Shown one piece after another: positions 35,286 through 44,188 of a DNA stretch of 64,000 nt (its first letter is position 1; the number at the start of each line of letters is the position of its first letter). Both the position numbers and the translations under genes were made by a program. The notes beneath the pieces are model-generated. The model saw only the letters and a list, made by a program, of their open reading frames with translations. It was not told the DNA's origin and searched no databases. This DNA is from Flavobacterium sp. N502540 (lineage in GTDB: Bacteria; Bacteroidota; Bacteroidia; Flavobacteriales; Flavobacteriaceae), in NCBI RefSeq assembly GCF_025947365.1, contig NZ_CP110012.1, positions 620,001-684,000 of the forward strand. Reading direction: 5' to 3'.

Positions 35286-36197
35286 ATGGCAAAAAATGTT
35301 TTATTAACCGGAGGCACTGGATTTGTTGGAAAACAACTTACCGATTTACTCACTGACAGTGGTTTTACGGTATCGATTTTGAGCCGTAGCGCACGAGAAA
35401 ACACCTCATTAATCACCTATTATAAATGGAACTTAAAAACGAATTATATCAACGAAGAAGCAATTCTTCAGGCTGATTATATTATCCATTTAGCAGGTGA
35501 AGGAATTGTAGAGAAGAGATGGACTAAAAGACGTAAAAAAGTCATTTTAGAAAGTCGTGTACAACCCATCGATCTTATTTATTCGATCTTAAAGAAAAAC
35601 AATAAAGTTCCGGATGCTTTTATCTCGGCTTCGGCGGTTGGAATTTACGGAGCTGTTACCAGTTCTGTTATCTGTACGGAAGACACTCCCCCTGCAACCG
35701 ATTTTTTAGGGGTAACCTGCGTTGAATGGGAACAGGCTACAGATAAAATTACTTCTTTAGGAATCCGGACTGCTAAAATCAGAACGGGGATTGTTTTGGG
35801 AAGAAATGAAGGTTTTCTAAAAAAACTGGGACCCAATTTCAAAGCCGGCTTCGGTGCCATTTTGGGTACAGGAAAACAATATCTTCCCTGGATTCATATT
35901 GATGATTTATGTCAGATTTATTTAAAAACACTTACTGATGAAACGATCAAAGGTCCGTACAATGCCTGCGTGACAGACAATACTACGAACCTTAGTTTTT
36001 CAAAAATGCTTGCCAGCTTATACGGTTATAAAATCTGGCTGCCAAAAGTACCCGCCTTAATTCTTAAAATTGTTTTAGGCGAAATGAGCGAGGCTGTCTT
36101 AAAAGGACAACGGGTTTCTTCTGAAAAAATACAAAAAACAGGATTTGAATTTCAATTTACCGATTTAGAAGGCGCGCTGGTCAACTGCCTTAATTAG
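35286..36197 (+). CDS. TIGR01777-family NAD(P)-dependent epimerase
   Basis: A 303-residue extended SDR protein. Rossmann motif GGTGFVGKQL at the N-terminus, HLAGEGIVEKRWT and SASAVGIYG further on, then the C-terminal segment YNACVTDNTTNLSF typical of YfcH/SulA-like epimerases. Substrate unknown. Divergent from the TetR-ABC1 pair and possibly under the same operator. Confidence 0.88.
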   Translation: MAKNVLLTGGTGFVGKQLTDLLTDSGFTVSILSRSARENTSLITYYKWNLKTNYINEEAILQADYIIHLAGEGIVEKRWTKRRKKVILESRVQPIDLIYSILKKNNKVPDAFISASAVGIYGAVTSSVICTEDTPPATDFLGVTCVEWEQATDKITSLGIRTAKIRTGIVLGRNEGFLKKLGPNFKAGFGAILGTGKQYLPWIHIDDLCQIYLKTLTDETIKGPYNACVTDNTTNLSFSKMLASLYGYKIWLPKVPALILKIVLGEMSEAVLKGQRVSSEKIQKTGFEFQFTDLEGALVNCLN

Positions 36198-36767
36198 TCA
36201 TTTTAGCGTTAGATATACCGGATCATCACTTTTAATTACTCCCGTTAATTCGGTATTCACCGTTTTAGCAATCTTAGCGGCTATTCTGTTCGGAATTTCG
36301 ATATTATAATCAGAGATCAAAATTGGAAAATCGGAAACGATCTGGATTCCGTCACCCACTTTTTTAATGAGTGCATTTACCAGAATTTCTCTTGATTTTC
36401 CCTTCATCGAAAGTTTTCCTTTAATTTGATATTCCTTTTCGATTTCGTCTATGTTTTTTAGATCAAATTTTTGAATTTTTCCTTTAAAAACAGCTTTCGG
36501 ATAACGATGGCTTTCCATATAATTTTCATTAAAATGTTCCTGCATCAGGTCTAATTTAAAACGAAAATCTTTAATAAAAACGGTACAGATTAAAGTACTC
36601 GTTTTGGGCTCAACAATAATTGTGACCTGTCTGTTTACAGCTTTTACATCTTCGAAAAAGGGCACTGATGCTTCAAAATTTATGGTTCCCGTACTGGTAA
36701 AAAATTTATCCTGAGCCATAACGGAATAAGCTGTAAACAGTAAAATAAGTAATGTAATTTTTTTCAT
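36198..36767 (-). CDS. YceI-family periplasmic lipid-binding protein
   Basis: A 189-residue secreted protein (signal peptide MKKITLLILLFTAYSVMAQ). The rest follows the YceI lipocalin-like pattern: IKDFRFKLDLMQEHFNENYMES, YPKAVFKGKI, IKGKLSMKGKSREI. Members bind isoprenoid chains. The ATG at 36767 is chosen over a TTG 12 bases upstream. Convergent with the epimerase gene. Confidence 0.8.
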   Translation of the reverse strand: MKKITLLILLFTAYSVMAQDKFFTSTGTINFEASVPFFEDVKAVNRQVTIIVEPKTSTLICTVFIKDFRFKLDLMQEHFNENYMESHRYPKAVFKGKIQKFDLKNIDEIEKEYQIKGKLSMKGKSREILVNALIKKVGDGIQIVSDFPILISDYNIEIPNRIAAKIAKTVNTELTGVIKSDDPVYLTLK

Positions 36768-37036
36768 AATCGTTAACAATTAAACAATTATGTCATTCGA
36801 TCTTTTTCTATTTTTAAGAAGAGAAACAACTGGACTTAAGATAAGTTAAAAAAATAGAATGGCAGTACTCCGTGAAAAAACAGTAACCCAATCATTTATA
36901 CTTAAAGTTACGATTTTTTCAGGATTACGGTTGCCGATTTACTGCTAAATATTTGTGAATGTTTTACCTGCCTAAAAATCAATTCTGATACCGTTTACTG
37001 GCACTCCAATTATGAGAATCAAAAACGCACTAAGTC

Positions 37037-37429
37037 TTATTGCATTGGTGTACAGATTTCAATTAAAAACCCATCCGGGTCACGTACATAGGCCACTACT
37101 TGTCCCCATGGTTTCTGAGCAGGTTCTTTGACCAGTGTCGCTCCTCCTGAAATTGCTTTCTGTACTAGTTCCTCAACATTATCAGTTATAAAACCCAATT
37201 CTATGGCAAAAGGTTTCTGCTCTGGTTTACTTTCGATAAAGCCGTCTTTCAGATTTTGGGCTGCTAATTCTTTTGAAGCAAACGAAAGTATTGTTTCTCC
37301 CGTACTCAATTCGCCATAATCCGCCTCCGGAGTTACAAATTTTCTTGAAAATCCAAATGCATTTTCATAAAACGAAACTGATTTTTCTACTTCTTCAACG
37401 TATAAAATTGTATAGCCAAACTTTACCAT
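37037..37429 (-). CDS. VOC/glyoxalase-like protein
   Basis: A 130-residue vicinal-oxygen-chelate protein: [19 protein letters not shown] and [27 protein letters not shown]. The C-terminal Glu of FLIEI is the usual metal ligand; the N-terminal ligand is not obvious. It may be a resistance or lactoylglutathione-like enzyme. The 257 bases before it hold no feature I recognise. Confidence 0.85.
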   Translation of the reverse strand: [130 protein letters not shown]

Positions 37430-37483
37430 TACTTTTTGATTTGATTGTAAATTATTTTAATTGGGTGTATGTACATAAAAAAT

Positions 37484-37560
37484 CTTTTTTAACACATAGA
37501 AACATAGATTTGCTAACCGCAAAAAAGCGTTTCACTTCTAATAAAACGCAGAAGACTCTG
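37484..37560. repeat. ACACATAGAAACATAGATTT repeat
   Basis: AACACATAGAAACATAGATTT-like text followed by CGCAAAAAAGCG and AAAACGCAG. I remember such ACATAGAAACATAG runs as common in flavobacterial intergenic regions; here only one copy is present. Confidence 0.4.
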
Positions 37561-37649
37561 TTTCTCTCTTTTCTTTTCTCTTTCTTCTTTTTTCTTTTTA
37601 AAAACCCATCTCACTATTTATCAAAAGAACTCACCTCTAAGCCCTTACC

Positions 37650-38198
37650 TTAATGAATTTCTAAAAGCACATTATACTGATTTAAATTTGCCAGATCTTC
37701 GATCGAATTAACGTCTGTCATTCTTGCATGTTCTTCTACTTCTTTTTTAGATTCGATTTGTTTGATGCATTTCCTAAAGCGTCTCACCTCTTCTAAATTA
37801 GACAAAATAAGTCCGGGAACAGGCACGCTTTTCCCCTCATTATCTTTTGCCACCATGGTAAAATAAGACGAGTTACAATGTTTGATGGCTCCCGTCTGGA
37901 TGTTCTCAGCTTCGACACGAATTCCCACAATCATAGAACTTCTTCCCACATAATTTACCGATGCTTTCATGGTTACTAATTCTCCAACCTCAATAGGTTT
38001 TAAAAAGTTTACCGTATCCACAGAAGCGGTCACGCAATAGTTGCCACTAAATTTTGAGGCTGATGCAAAAGCAATCTGGTCTAACAGCTGTAAAATATAT
38101 CCTCCGTGAATTTTTCCACTAAAGTTGGTATGCGAAGGCAGCATTAATTCTGATATACTTATTTTCGATGAAGAAACGTGTTTGAAATCTGCAGTCAT
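37650..38198 (-). CDS. Hotdog-fold acyl-CoA thioesterase
   Basis: A 182-residue YciA/BACH-like thioesterase: PSHTNFSGKIHGGYILQLLD holds the fold's HGG turn, then CVTASVDTVNFLKPI and GRSSMIVGIRVEAEN. It hydrolyses acyl-CoA to free acid and CoA. The C-terminal 50 residues are charged helix. Chain-length preference is unknown. Confidence 0.87.
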   Translation of the reverse strand: MTADFKHVSSSKISISELMLPSHTNFSGKIHGGYILQLLDQIAFASASKFSGNYCVTASVDTVNFLKPIEVGELVTMKASVNYVGRSSMIVGIRVEAENIQTGAIKHCNSSYFTMVAKDNEGKSVPVPGLILSNLEEVRRFRKCIKQIESKKEVEEHARMTDVNSIEDLANLNQYNVLLEIH

Positions 38199-38261
38199 AA
38201 TTTTTTATTTGTATTTGAATGGGAAAATTTCTTTGTGAATAGCCTTGATGAAACTATGTTT

Positions 38262-39635
38262 TTAATTTAAAGATTGATTTTCATCTGAATTAGAAGCTCT
38301 GGCAATAATATTTTCGGGAAGCGATTTTTTAGCCTTCGCTCCCATTTTCTTTAATTTTTCGACACTTGAAATCAGATTTCCTCTTCCGTCTACCAACTTG
38401 CTCATGGCATTTTCGTATTCCGTTTTTGTGTCTTTTATTTTATTTCCAATACGTACCAAATCGGTAACAAATCCCTCAAATTTGTCGTACAATGCTCCTG
38501 CCTGTCTGGCAATTTCAAAGGCATTTTCCTGTTGTTTTTGATTGGTCCACATACTATCAATAGTTCTTAAAGTCGCTAGTAAGGTTGTAGGAGTTACAAT
38601 AACGATGTTTCGATCAAACGCTTTATTGTACAAGGTCGAATCTTCGTTTAAAGCAATCGCAAAAGCAGGTTCAATGGGGATAAACAATAAGACAAAATCC
38701 GGACTCTCGATTTGATACAAATCATGATAATTTTTGCTTCCCAACTGCTCGACATGTCTTTTAATAGAGTTCACATGTTCTTTCAGGAAGTCCATTTTAA
38801 GAATTTCAGATTCTTCATTGATCCATTTTTCATAAGCAACCAAAGAAACTTTCGAATCGACGATCATCTTTTTACCGTCGGGTAAATTGATTACAACATC
38901 GGGCAAAACTCTGTTTCCTTCAGCATTTGTAAAACTTTGCTGTACTTCGTATTCTCTCCCCTTTTCTAAACCGGATTTTTCTAAAACACGTTCTAAAACC
39001 AATTCGCCCCAGTTTCCCTGCATTTTACTGTCGCCTTTCAACGCCTTGGTTAAATTCAGGGTTTCTTTACTCATTTGGGCATTCATTTCACTCAATCCTA
39101 AAATCTGCTGACGCAAAGCCGCATGATAATCAATACTTTCTTTGTGAGTTTGCTCTACCTTTTTTTCGAATCCCTGAATTTTATCCTGCAAAGGCAGCAG
39201 GATATTTTTCATATTTTCACTATTCTTCTCCGTAAACTTTGCCGATTTCTCTTCCAGAATTTTATTCGCCAGGTTTTCAAATTCTTTGGTAAATTTCTCC
39301 TGAAGTTCGCTTACTTCATTCTTTTGTTCTTTATGACGTTCCCACAAGTTTTCAAAATCGACTTCTTTTTTAGAAAGCTGAATGGCGAGACTGTCTTTTT
39401 CGGTTCGGATAGTCTCTTTTTCAGAACTGCTCAGATGAAGCTGTTTTTCGAAATTTCTTCTTTCGTTTTCAAACTGCTCTTTCTGAATTTGTAATTGATT
39501 TGTGGTGGCACTCAGCCTTTCTTCCAGACTGACTTTTTCGGATTGAAATCGCGCAGCAAATAACGTCTTTCCTAAATATATCCCTAGAAATAACGCAGCT
39601 GTGAAGGCCAATAAATACGGAAGAAATTCAAACAT
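38262..39635 (-). CDS. rmuC: RmuC-family DNA recombination protein
   Basis: A 457-residue protein with an N-terminal membrane helix (about 4-24), a long coiled coil (30-200) and the RmuC nuclease-like domain (GNWGELVLERVLEKSGL, VLPDVVINLPDGKKMIVDSKVSL, VTPTTLLATLRTI). In E. coli it limits DNA inversions at short repeats, which is of interest given the many short repeats of this genome. Single gene. Confidence 0.92.
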   Translation of the reverse strand: MFEFLPYLLAFTAALFLGIYLGKTLFAARFQSEKVSLEERLSATTNQLQIQKEQFENERRNFEKQLHLSSSEKETIRTEKDSLAIQLSKKEVDFENLWERHKEQKNEVSELQEKFTKEFENLANKILEEKSAKFTEKNSENMKNILLPLQDKIQGFEKKVEQTHKESIDYHAALRQQILGLSEMNAQMSKETLNLTKALKGDSKMQGNWGELVLERVLEKSGLEKGREYEVQQSFTNAEGNRVLPDVVINLPDGKKMIVDSKVSLVAYEKWINEESEILKMDFLKEHVNSIKRHVEQLGSKNYHDLYQIESPDFVLLFIPIEPAFAIALNEDSTLYNKAFDRNIVIVTPTTLLATLRTIDSMWTNQKQQENAFEIARQAGALYDKFEGFVTDLVRIGNKIKDTKTEYENAMSKLVDGRGNLISSVEKLKKMGAKAKKSLPENIIARASNSDENQSLN

Positions 39636-39815
39636 AATTACATTTTTATATCACGTAAAAATACACAATAATACGCAGTGGTTTATTTTAAATTAAAAAT
39701 TTCACGAATCCCTAATCTCGAAAAATTAAATCGCTGTTTCAAATAAATTAAAAATTTTCACGCAACCATTTCCAAAAGAAGACATCTACTAATTATAAAC
39801 TATTAAAATATTGTT

Positions 39816-40691
39816 ATGAAAAAATTAATGCTAAGCTTGTTTATAGCTTTTGGATTCAGTGCCTGCTCCCTAAATAATGAAGATATGAATGTAGTTTGCG
39901 GAGAAAGTGAAGACTTAGCTTTTACAGGAATTCCACTTTTATGCAACTATAGTGTTAAATCTTTACCTACCAATCCTGTCGCATTTCTAGCTGCTTCTGA
40001 AGAAAGATTGAATGCTTACTTCACCAAAAAAGAAAATTCTTGTCCAAATGCTACCATTACACCTATCGATTTTACCAAAGAAATGATTGTTGGTATTTTC
40101 TCAGGCCTTAGACCTACAAGTGGTTATCAAATTAAAATAACCAGCATTGTGCAAAACAAATGTCAAATTCTAATCAACTACTACGAGAAAGAGCCTGCAG
40201 TAGGTGAAGTTATTGCTCCGGGGGCAACATATCCGTCAGATTTCATTTTGATACCTAAAACGACTAAAACAGTACTATTCAATAAAGTAGCAGACAACCG
40301 TGACAATGTTGTAATCGGAAGTTTTAGCAGTCAATGTACAGGTGCCGATTGTCAAAAATTCTATCAGATCAACGATTTTAATATTCAAAAATTCTTAAAC
40401 GTTAAGGCCGGTGCCTACGATTTCAATCAATACCGCTATACGGCAACAACAAAAAAGGGAGATTACACACTGTTCTTAAAATCGGTACCTGCTGAAATTT
40501 TAGCTTTAAAAGGACAAACTAAAACCTATGGCTCTCCGGACGCTGCAGATCAGGGAGGTGTATATTTTGAATTACGTCAGGGTATAACTGTTACGAAAGT
40601 TACGATCGACAACAATGATACTGCTGATCAAAGTGCTGACGTAAAAGCTTTTAAAAAGGCTATTCAGGATAAAATAACAAGTCTAAAATAA
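39816..40691 (+). CDS. PrcB-domain lipoprotein
   Basis: A 291-residue lipoprotein (lipobox FSAC). The middle (about 85-160) fits the PrcB C-terminal domain: DFTKEMIVGIFSGLRPTSGYQIKIT and the C-terminal SDFILIPKTTKTVLF. In other bacteria PrcB regulates a protease. The rest is unrecognised, with KAGAYDFNQYRYT and a C-terminal helix. Probably in operon with the next small gene (8 bases apart). Confidence 0.65.
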   Translation: MKKLMLSLFIAFGFSACSLNNEDMNVVCGESEDLAFTGIPLLCNYSVKSLPTNPVAFLAASEERLNAYFTKKENSCPNATITPIDFTKEMIVGIFSGLRPTSGYQIKITSIVQNKCQILINYYEKEPAVGEVIAPGATYPSDFILIPKTTKTVLFNKVADNRDNVVIGSFSSQCTGADCQKFYQINDFNIQKFLNVKAGAYDFNQYRYTATTKKGDYTLFLKSVPAEILALKGQTKTYGSPDAADQGGVYFELRQGITVTKVTIDNNDTADQSADVKAFKKAIQDKITSLK

Positions 40692-40699
40692 TCTGATTT

Positions 40700-41098
40700 A
40701 TGAAAAAATACTTCTTATTTATCATCGTATGCTGTCTCTTTTCGTCGGCATATTCAGTGGAATCTACGGGTATGAATTCGGGTTCGATTGTAAACACCTG
40801 GATTTGGGAAAAATCGATTGGAGGAACCAATAATCCTTATACGGCAACTCCTAAAACGATCGGATTTAACAAAAAAATCGTTTTTACACCAAACGGAAGA
40901 GTAATCACGTACAAAAACAATGTTGAAATAAGGAATAGTACCTATACAATTGAAAAAGGTATTGGTTATTTTGATCAGACCGAACATGACTTAATCACTT
41001 TTGAAGGCAAGACTTATATCATAGAAAACCTTGACAATCAAAACCTAACCATTGTCAGCAATAATACCGATGCATCACGTACTATTTACAAAAGGTAG
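40700..41098 (+). CDS. Small secreted lipocalin-like protein
   Basis: A 132-residue protein with an N-terminal signal peptide (about 1-19). The remainder, with SIVNTWIWEKSIGG, IVFTPNGRVITYKN and YIIENLDNQNLTIVS, looks like the short lipocalin/META-type beta-barrels common in Bacteroidota. No known function. Confidence 0.65.
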   Translation: MKKYFLFIIVCCLFSSAYSVESTGMNSGSIVNTWIWEKSIGGTNNPYTATPKTIGFNKKIVFTPNGRVITYKNNVEIRNSTYTIEKGIGYFDQTEHDLITFEGKTYIIENLDNQNLTIVSNNTDASRTIYKR

Positions 41099-41118
41099 TT
41101 TTATAAGCTTATAAGAAC

Positions 41119-41126
41119 TATTTTTG
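41119..41126 (+). promoter_or_regulatory. -7 box of ECF sigma operon
   Basis: TATTTTTG, placing the transcript start about 16 bases before the TTG start of the sigma gene. Confidence 0.5.
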
Positions 41127-41148
41127 CAAAACCAAATAAACCACTTTT

Positions 41149-41700
41149 TTGAAAGACGATTTAGAAAAATACATACGCTTGTGCATCAAAAATGACAGAG
41201 AAGGACAACTGAAAATCTATCAGTTGTTCTCTCCTGTTTTATATGGTATATGCCTGAAGTATATGAGAAATGAAGACGATGCCAAAGATGTATTTCAGGA
41301 GGCTTTTGTTATCGTTTTTCAGAAAATCGGCCAATATAAATTTGAAGGAAGTTTTGAAGGCTGGCTCAAACGTATTTTCATTAATAAATTGATTGAAACC
41401 CTGAACAAGAAGAAAAAAGAAAGTTTCTTTTTGGATGTTTTTGATCCGGATACTGATTTTGTTGAAGAGGAGGAATTGGATATTGCTCCGGTCGAACAGG
41501 AGAAACTGCTGGAATACATCCGGGATCTACCAGATCAGTACCGCACCGTTTTCAACCTGTATGTTTTTGAAAAACTAAAGCATAAAGAAATAGCCGAACT
41601 TTTAAAAATCTCCGAAGGAACATCAAAATCAAATCTAAATCGGGCCAAAAGCATTTTGCAAAAAAAAATAATGAGCATAAAAAATTTTAAAATAGCATGA
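41149..41700 (+). CDS. ECF RNA polymerase sigma factor
   Basis: A 183-residue sigma70-family factor. Region 2: FSPVLYGICLKYMRNEDDAKDVFQEAFV; region 4: LPDQYRTVFNLYVFEKLKHKEIAELLKISEGTSKSNLNRAK (in order). The frame begins at TTG (41149), and no ATG gives a full region 2, so a TTG start is likely. The downstream gene overlaps by four bases (ATGA) and encodes a membrane protein expected to act as its regulator. Confidence 0.9.
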   Translation: MKDDLEKYIRLCIKNDREGQLKIYQLFSPVLYGICLKYMRNEDDAKDVFQEAFVIVFQKIGQYKFEGSFEGWLKRIFINKLIETLNKKKKESFFLDVFDPDTDFVEEEELDIAPVEQEKLLEYIRDLPDQYRTVFNLYVFEKLKHKEIAELLKISEGTSKSNLNRAKSILQKKIMSIKNFKIA

Positions 41701-43493
41701 AAAAGCAAAATATAGAAGATCTTTTTTCATCAATGGAAAACTTTTCAAGTATTCCACCTCCTGAATTATGGAGTCAGATTGAAGAAAAATTAGACCAACC
41801 AAAAAAGAAAAAGAAGAAAGCTATTCTTTGGTGGTCGGCTGCTGCATGCTTATTATTAGGTTTGTTGCTTCCTTCTGTTTTACATTTTACTTCTACTTCG
41901 GCAATTCAAACGGTAAAAAATGGCCCGATAGAAAACAATAGTGTGGTTCTTGATGAAAAGAAAAACAATCCAAACTCTAACCAAACAATTCAAAGTAAAG
42001 AGAATAATACTGTTGTAAATACCACTGAGCAAGAATCAAATCATACCGTTAGTAATTCTTCTCTGAAGAACCGTACCAACTCGTCTGAGCTTTCTATAAA
42101 AAATCACAATCAAAAAACGGCAGTTGCTCATTCTGATGTAACTAATAAGGCTAATTCAGGGAATGCAAATCTGAACTCAACTCTTCAAAAGAGAAATGAA
42201 GATCATACTGCAACCCAAAAAGTAATTGTTTCTGCAAAAACAAATACGGCCCGATCGAATCCATCAAATGCATTCAATTCTGCTTCAACCAATCAATTTT
42301 TAAATACAGAGAAAAAGAATTCGAATCAAAATGTAGCTGAAAAAGTATATACTCTCAGTAAGAACAATGGATTTGGTTCTTATTCAAAAAATCATTCTAT
42401 TAGTGCTGATAAAAAAGCTGCTAATCAAATACTAGCGGAACAAACTTTTAGTGCAGGAAAGACAAACCCTTTCAATTCAGATTCAAAAAATAAGGTGTCG
42501 GGTTCTGTTTTTGAAGAGCAATTGCCTGCTAAAAATAACATTAGTACAGCTTTAAGCGCTGTGAACCCACTTTCTGATAAGCATCAGAAAACTGCTACTG
42601 AAAACGCATTCCCTGGCAGAGAATTAACGGGTAATTCAAAAAACAATTCGAAATTCACTACTGTTCTTAGCAAGCAGGATTCCGTTCAATTGGCAGAACT
42701 TCAAAACTTAGAAAAAGGCATTATTAATCCGGAGGAGAAAAACGAGAAAGAAAAGAAAACGACGATTTCTAAAGGAGAAAGATGGGCAGTTGAAGTTTTT
42801 GCCGGATTAGCCAACTCGGAGAATTATAAAAATGACAAAACCCTGGGCAATGTAAACGACTCAAAACAGGGAACTGCTTACGGTGTTAAAACAAAATATA
42901 AAATCAACAAAAAATGGGCCGTTGGTTCAGGTTTTAAGATCAACGAATTAGGGCAAAGTGTTGCCGATGTATCGTACATAAGCAATGGTTCACCTAATGC
43001 TGCCATGACTTCTAATGACTATTTTAATCAAAATGCAACAGTAGTCGCAGCAGCTCCCCAAATTAGCACTAGTTCAGGTTACATTTTTGTATCTAAAAAC
43101 ACTACTAATGCGTTAAAACAAAATAACATTGAGAGCAATTCTATTGAGAGTGGGAATCTGGATCAAAACTTAAGATATATCGAAATGCCTTTGGAGGTTT
43201 CGTATTCTGTTTTCAGCAGAAACAGGACCAACATCAACATCAATACCGGTGGTTTTGTGGGGAAACTGATTTCAAATAACATGGCCTTAAACGGAAATTC
43301 GATTGGTCAGAATGTCAATGCCAATGATTTCATCTACGGTTCTACATTAAGTAGTACTTTGCAATATCGCGTTTATAAAAAAACAAGTGTTTTTGTGGAG
43401 CCTGCTATGAATTATTACGTTAATCCGTTAAGCAGCCAATCTTTTAACCAGTTTCAATGGGGATTAAATTTTGGATTGAATGTTACTTTTTAA
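41697..43493 (+). CDS. Single-TM protein with anti-sigma-like N-terminus and beta-barrel-like C-terminus
   Basis: A 598-residue partner of the sigma factor. Residues 1-40 are cytoplasmic and charged (IEDLFSSMENFSSIPPPELW, KKKKK), followed by one membrane helix (42-64). A low-complexity, Asn/Ser/Lys-rich linker covers about 75-345. Residues 360-598 look like an outer-membrane beta-barrel: GERWAVEVFAGLANSENY, KWAVGSGFKINELGQS, YIEMPLEVSYSVFSR and a C-terminal F (LNFGLNVTF). If correct, one chain would cross inner membrane, periplasm and outer membrane. Alternatively the C-terminus is a periplasmic beta domain. Confidence 0.65.
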   Translation: MKKQNIEDLFSSMENFSSIPPPELWSQIEEKLDQPKKKKKKAILWWSAAACLLLGLLLPSVLHFTSTSAIQTVKNGPIENNSVVLDEKKNNPNSNQTIQSKENNTVVNTTEQESNHTVSNSSLKNRTNSSELSIKNHNQKTAVAHSDVTNKANSGNANLNSTLQKRNEDHTATQKVIVSAKTNTARSNPSNAFNSASTNQFLNTEKKNSNQNVAEKVYTLSKNNGFGSYSKNHSISADKKAANQILAEQTFSAGKTNPFNSDSKNKVSGSVFEEQLPAKNNISTALSAVNPLSDKHQKTATENAFPGRELTGNSKNNSKFTTVLSKQDSVQLAELQNLEKGIINPEEKNEKEKKTTISKGERWAVEVFAGLANSENYKNDKTLGNVNDSKQGTAYGVKTKYKINKKWAVGSGFKINELGQSVADVSYISNGSPNAAMTSNDYFNQNATVVAAAPQISTSSGYIFVSKNTTNALKQNNIESNSIESGNLDQNLRYIEMPLEVSYSVFSRNRTNININTGGFVGKLISNNMALNGNSIGQNVNANDFIYGSTLSSTLQYRVYKKTSVFVEPAMNYYVNPLSSQSFNQFQWGLNFGLNVTF

Positions 43494-43544
43494 AGTTCTT
43501 TTTGTGGTAGTTTTACCAAAAAATTACTTAGAAAAAACGATAAA

Positions 43545-44066
43545 ATGATCCTCAAAAACAATTGGACTGATCCGGAGTCACTACCTAAAGATCTTATAAT
43601 TGCCAAAGAAATACTTTACGATTGTTGCGATTTTGATCTCACTGAACCTCAACCGGAAGCTGAAAGCAATGAGTACGATGCTTACCGTTTTCGACTGAAT
43701 CAGAAAAACATCTGTTACAGGAAAGCGAAAATCACGCCTACCAAAACAGGTCAGTTTGTAACTTTATGGAAACGCAATACAACGGGAATTATTGAGGCCT
43801 TTGATTTCACAGACGCTATTGACCTTGTGATTGTCAGTGTTCGAAAGAACGAACTCTTTGGGCAATTTGTTTTTCCTAAACCGGTTCTATTAGAGAAAGG
43901 TATTTTTACCACTTCGACAAAAGAAGGTAAAAGAGCCACAAGAGTATATCCTCCGTGGGATGAAACAACAAGTAAACAAGCTCAGAAAACGCAGCAATGG
44001 CAATTGAATTACTTTTACTTCATTTCGCCCGAAACAAATCTGAAACCATTCAAAACATTGTTTTAA
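43545..44066 (+). CDS. MepB-family protein
   Basis: A 173-residue soluble protein. Central text YDAYRFRLNQKNICYRKAKITPTKTGQFVTLWKRN and the ending YFYFISPE match the MepB family named after the third gene of the Staphylococcus mepRAB operon, whose function is unknown. Terminator follows. Confidence 0.75.
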   Translation: MILKNNWTDPESLPKDLIIAKEILYDCCDFDLTEPQPEAESNEYDAYRFRLNQKNICYRKAKITPTKTGQFVTLWKRNTTGIIEAFDFTDAIDLVIVSVRKNELFGQFVFPKPVLLEKGIFTTSTKEGKRATRVYPPWDETTSKQAQKTQQWQLNYFYFISPETNLKPFKTLF

Positions 44067-44067
44067 A

Positions 44068-44108
44068 TAAAAAAAGCAGCCCAAATTTTACTTTGGACTG
44101 CTTTTTTT
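44068..44108. terminator. Intrinsic terminator between mepB-like and nuclease genes
   Basis: GCAGCCCAAA (44076-44085) against TTTGGACTGC (44092-44101), one A-C mismatch, with A and T runs either side; works in both directions. Confidence 0.75.
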
Positions 44109-44188
44109 CCTGAAAGCGATTAGCAAACTGTTTAAAAGAAGCCGCAAATCAATTTCCTATTTGCTTCTTACTTTTTACACTTCACTTC

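Noticed and set aside
37273..37653. 126-codon plus-strand frame
   Set aside because: Overlaps the VOC gene antisense and then runs through repeat and poly-pyrimidine DNA (Phe/Leu/Ser-rich); no protein-like pattern.
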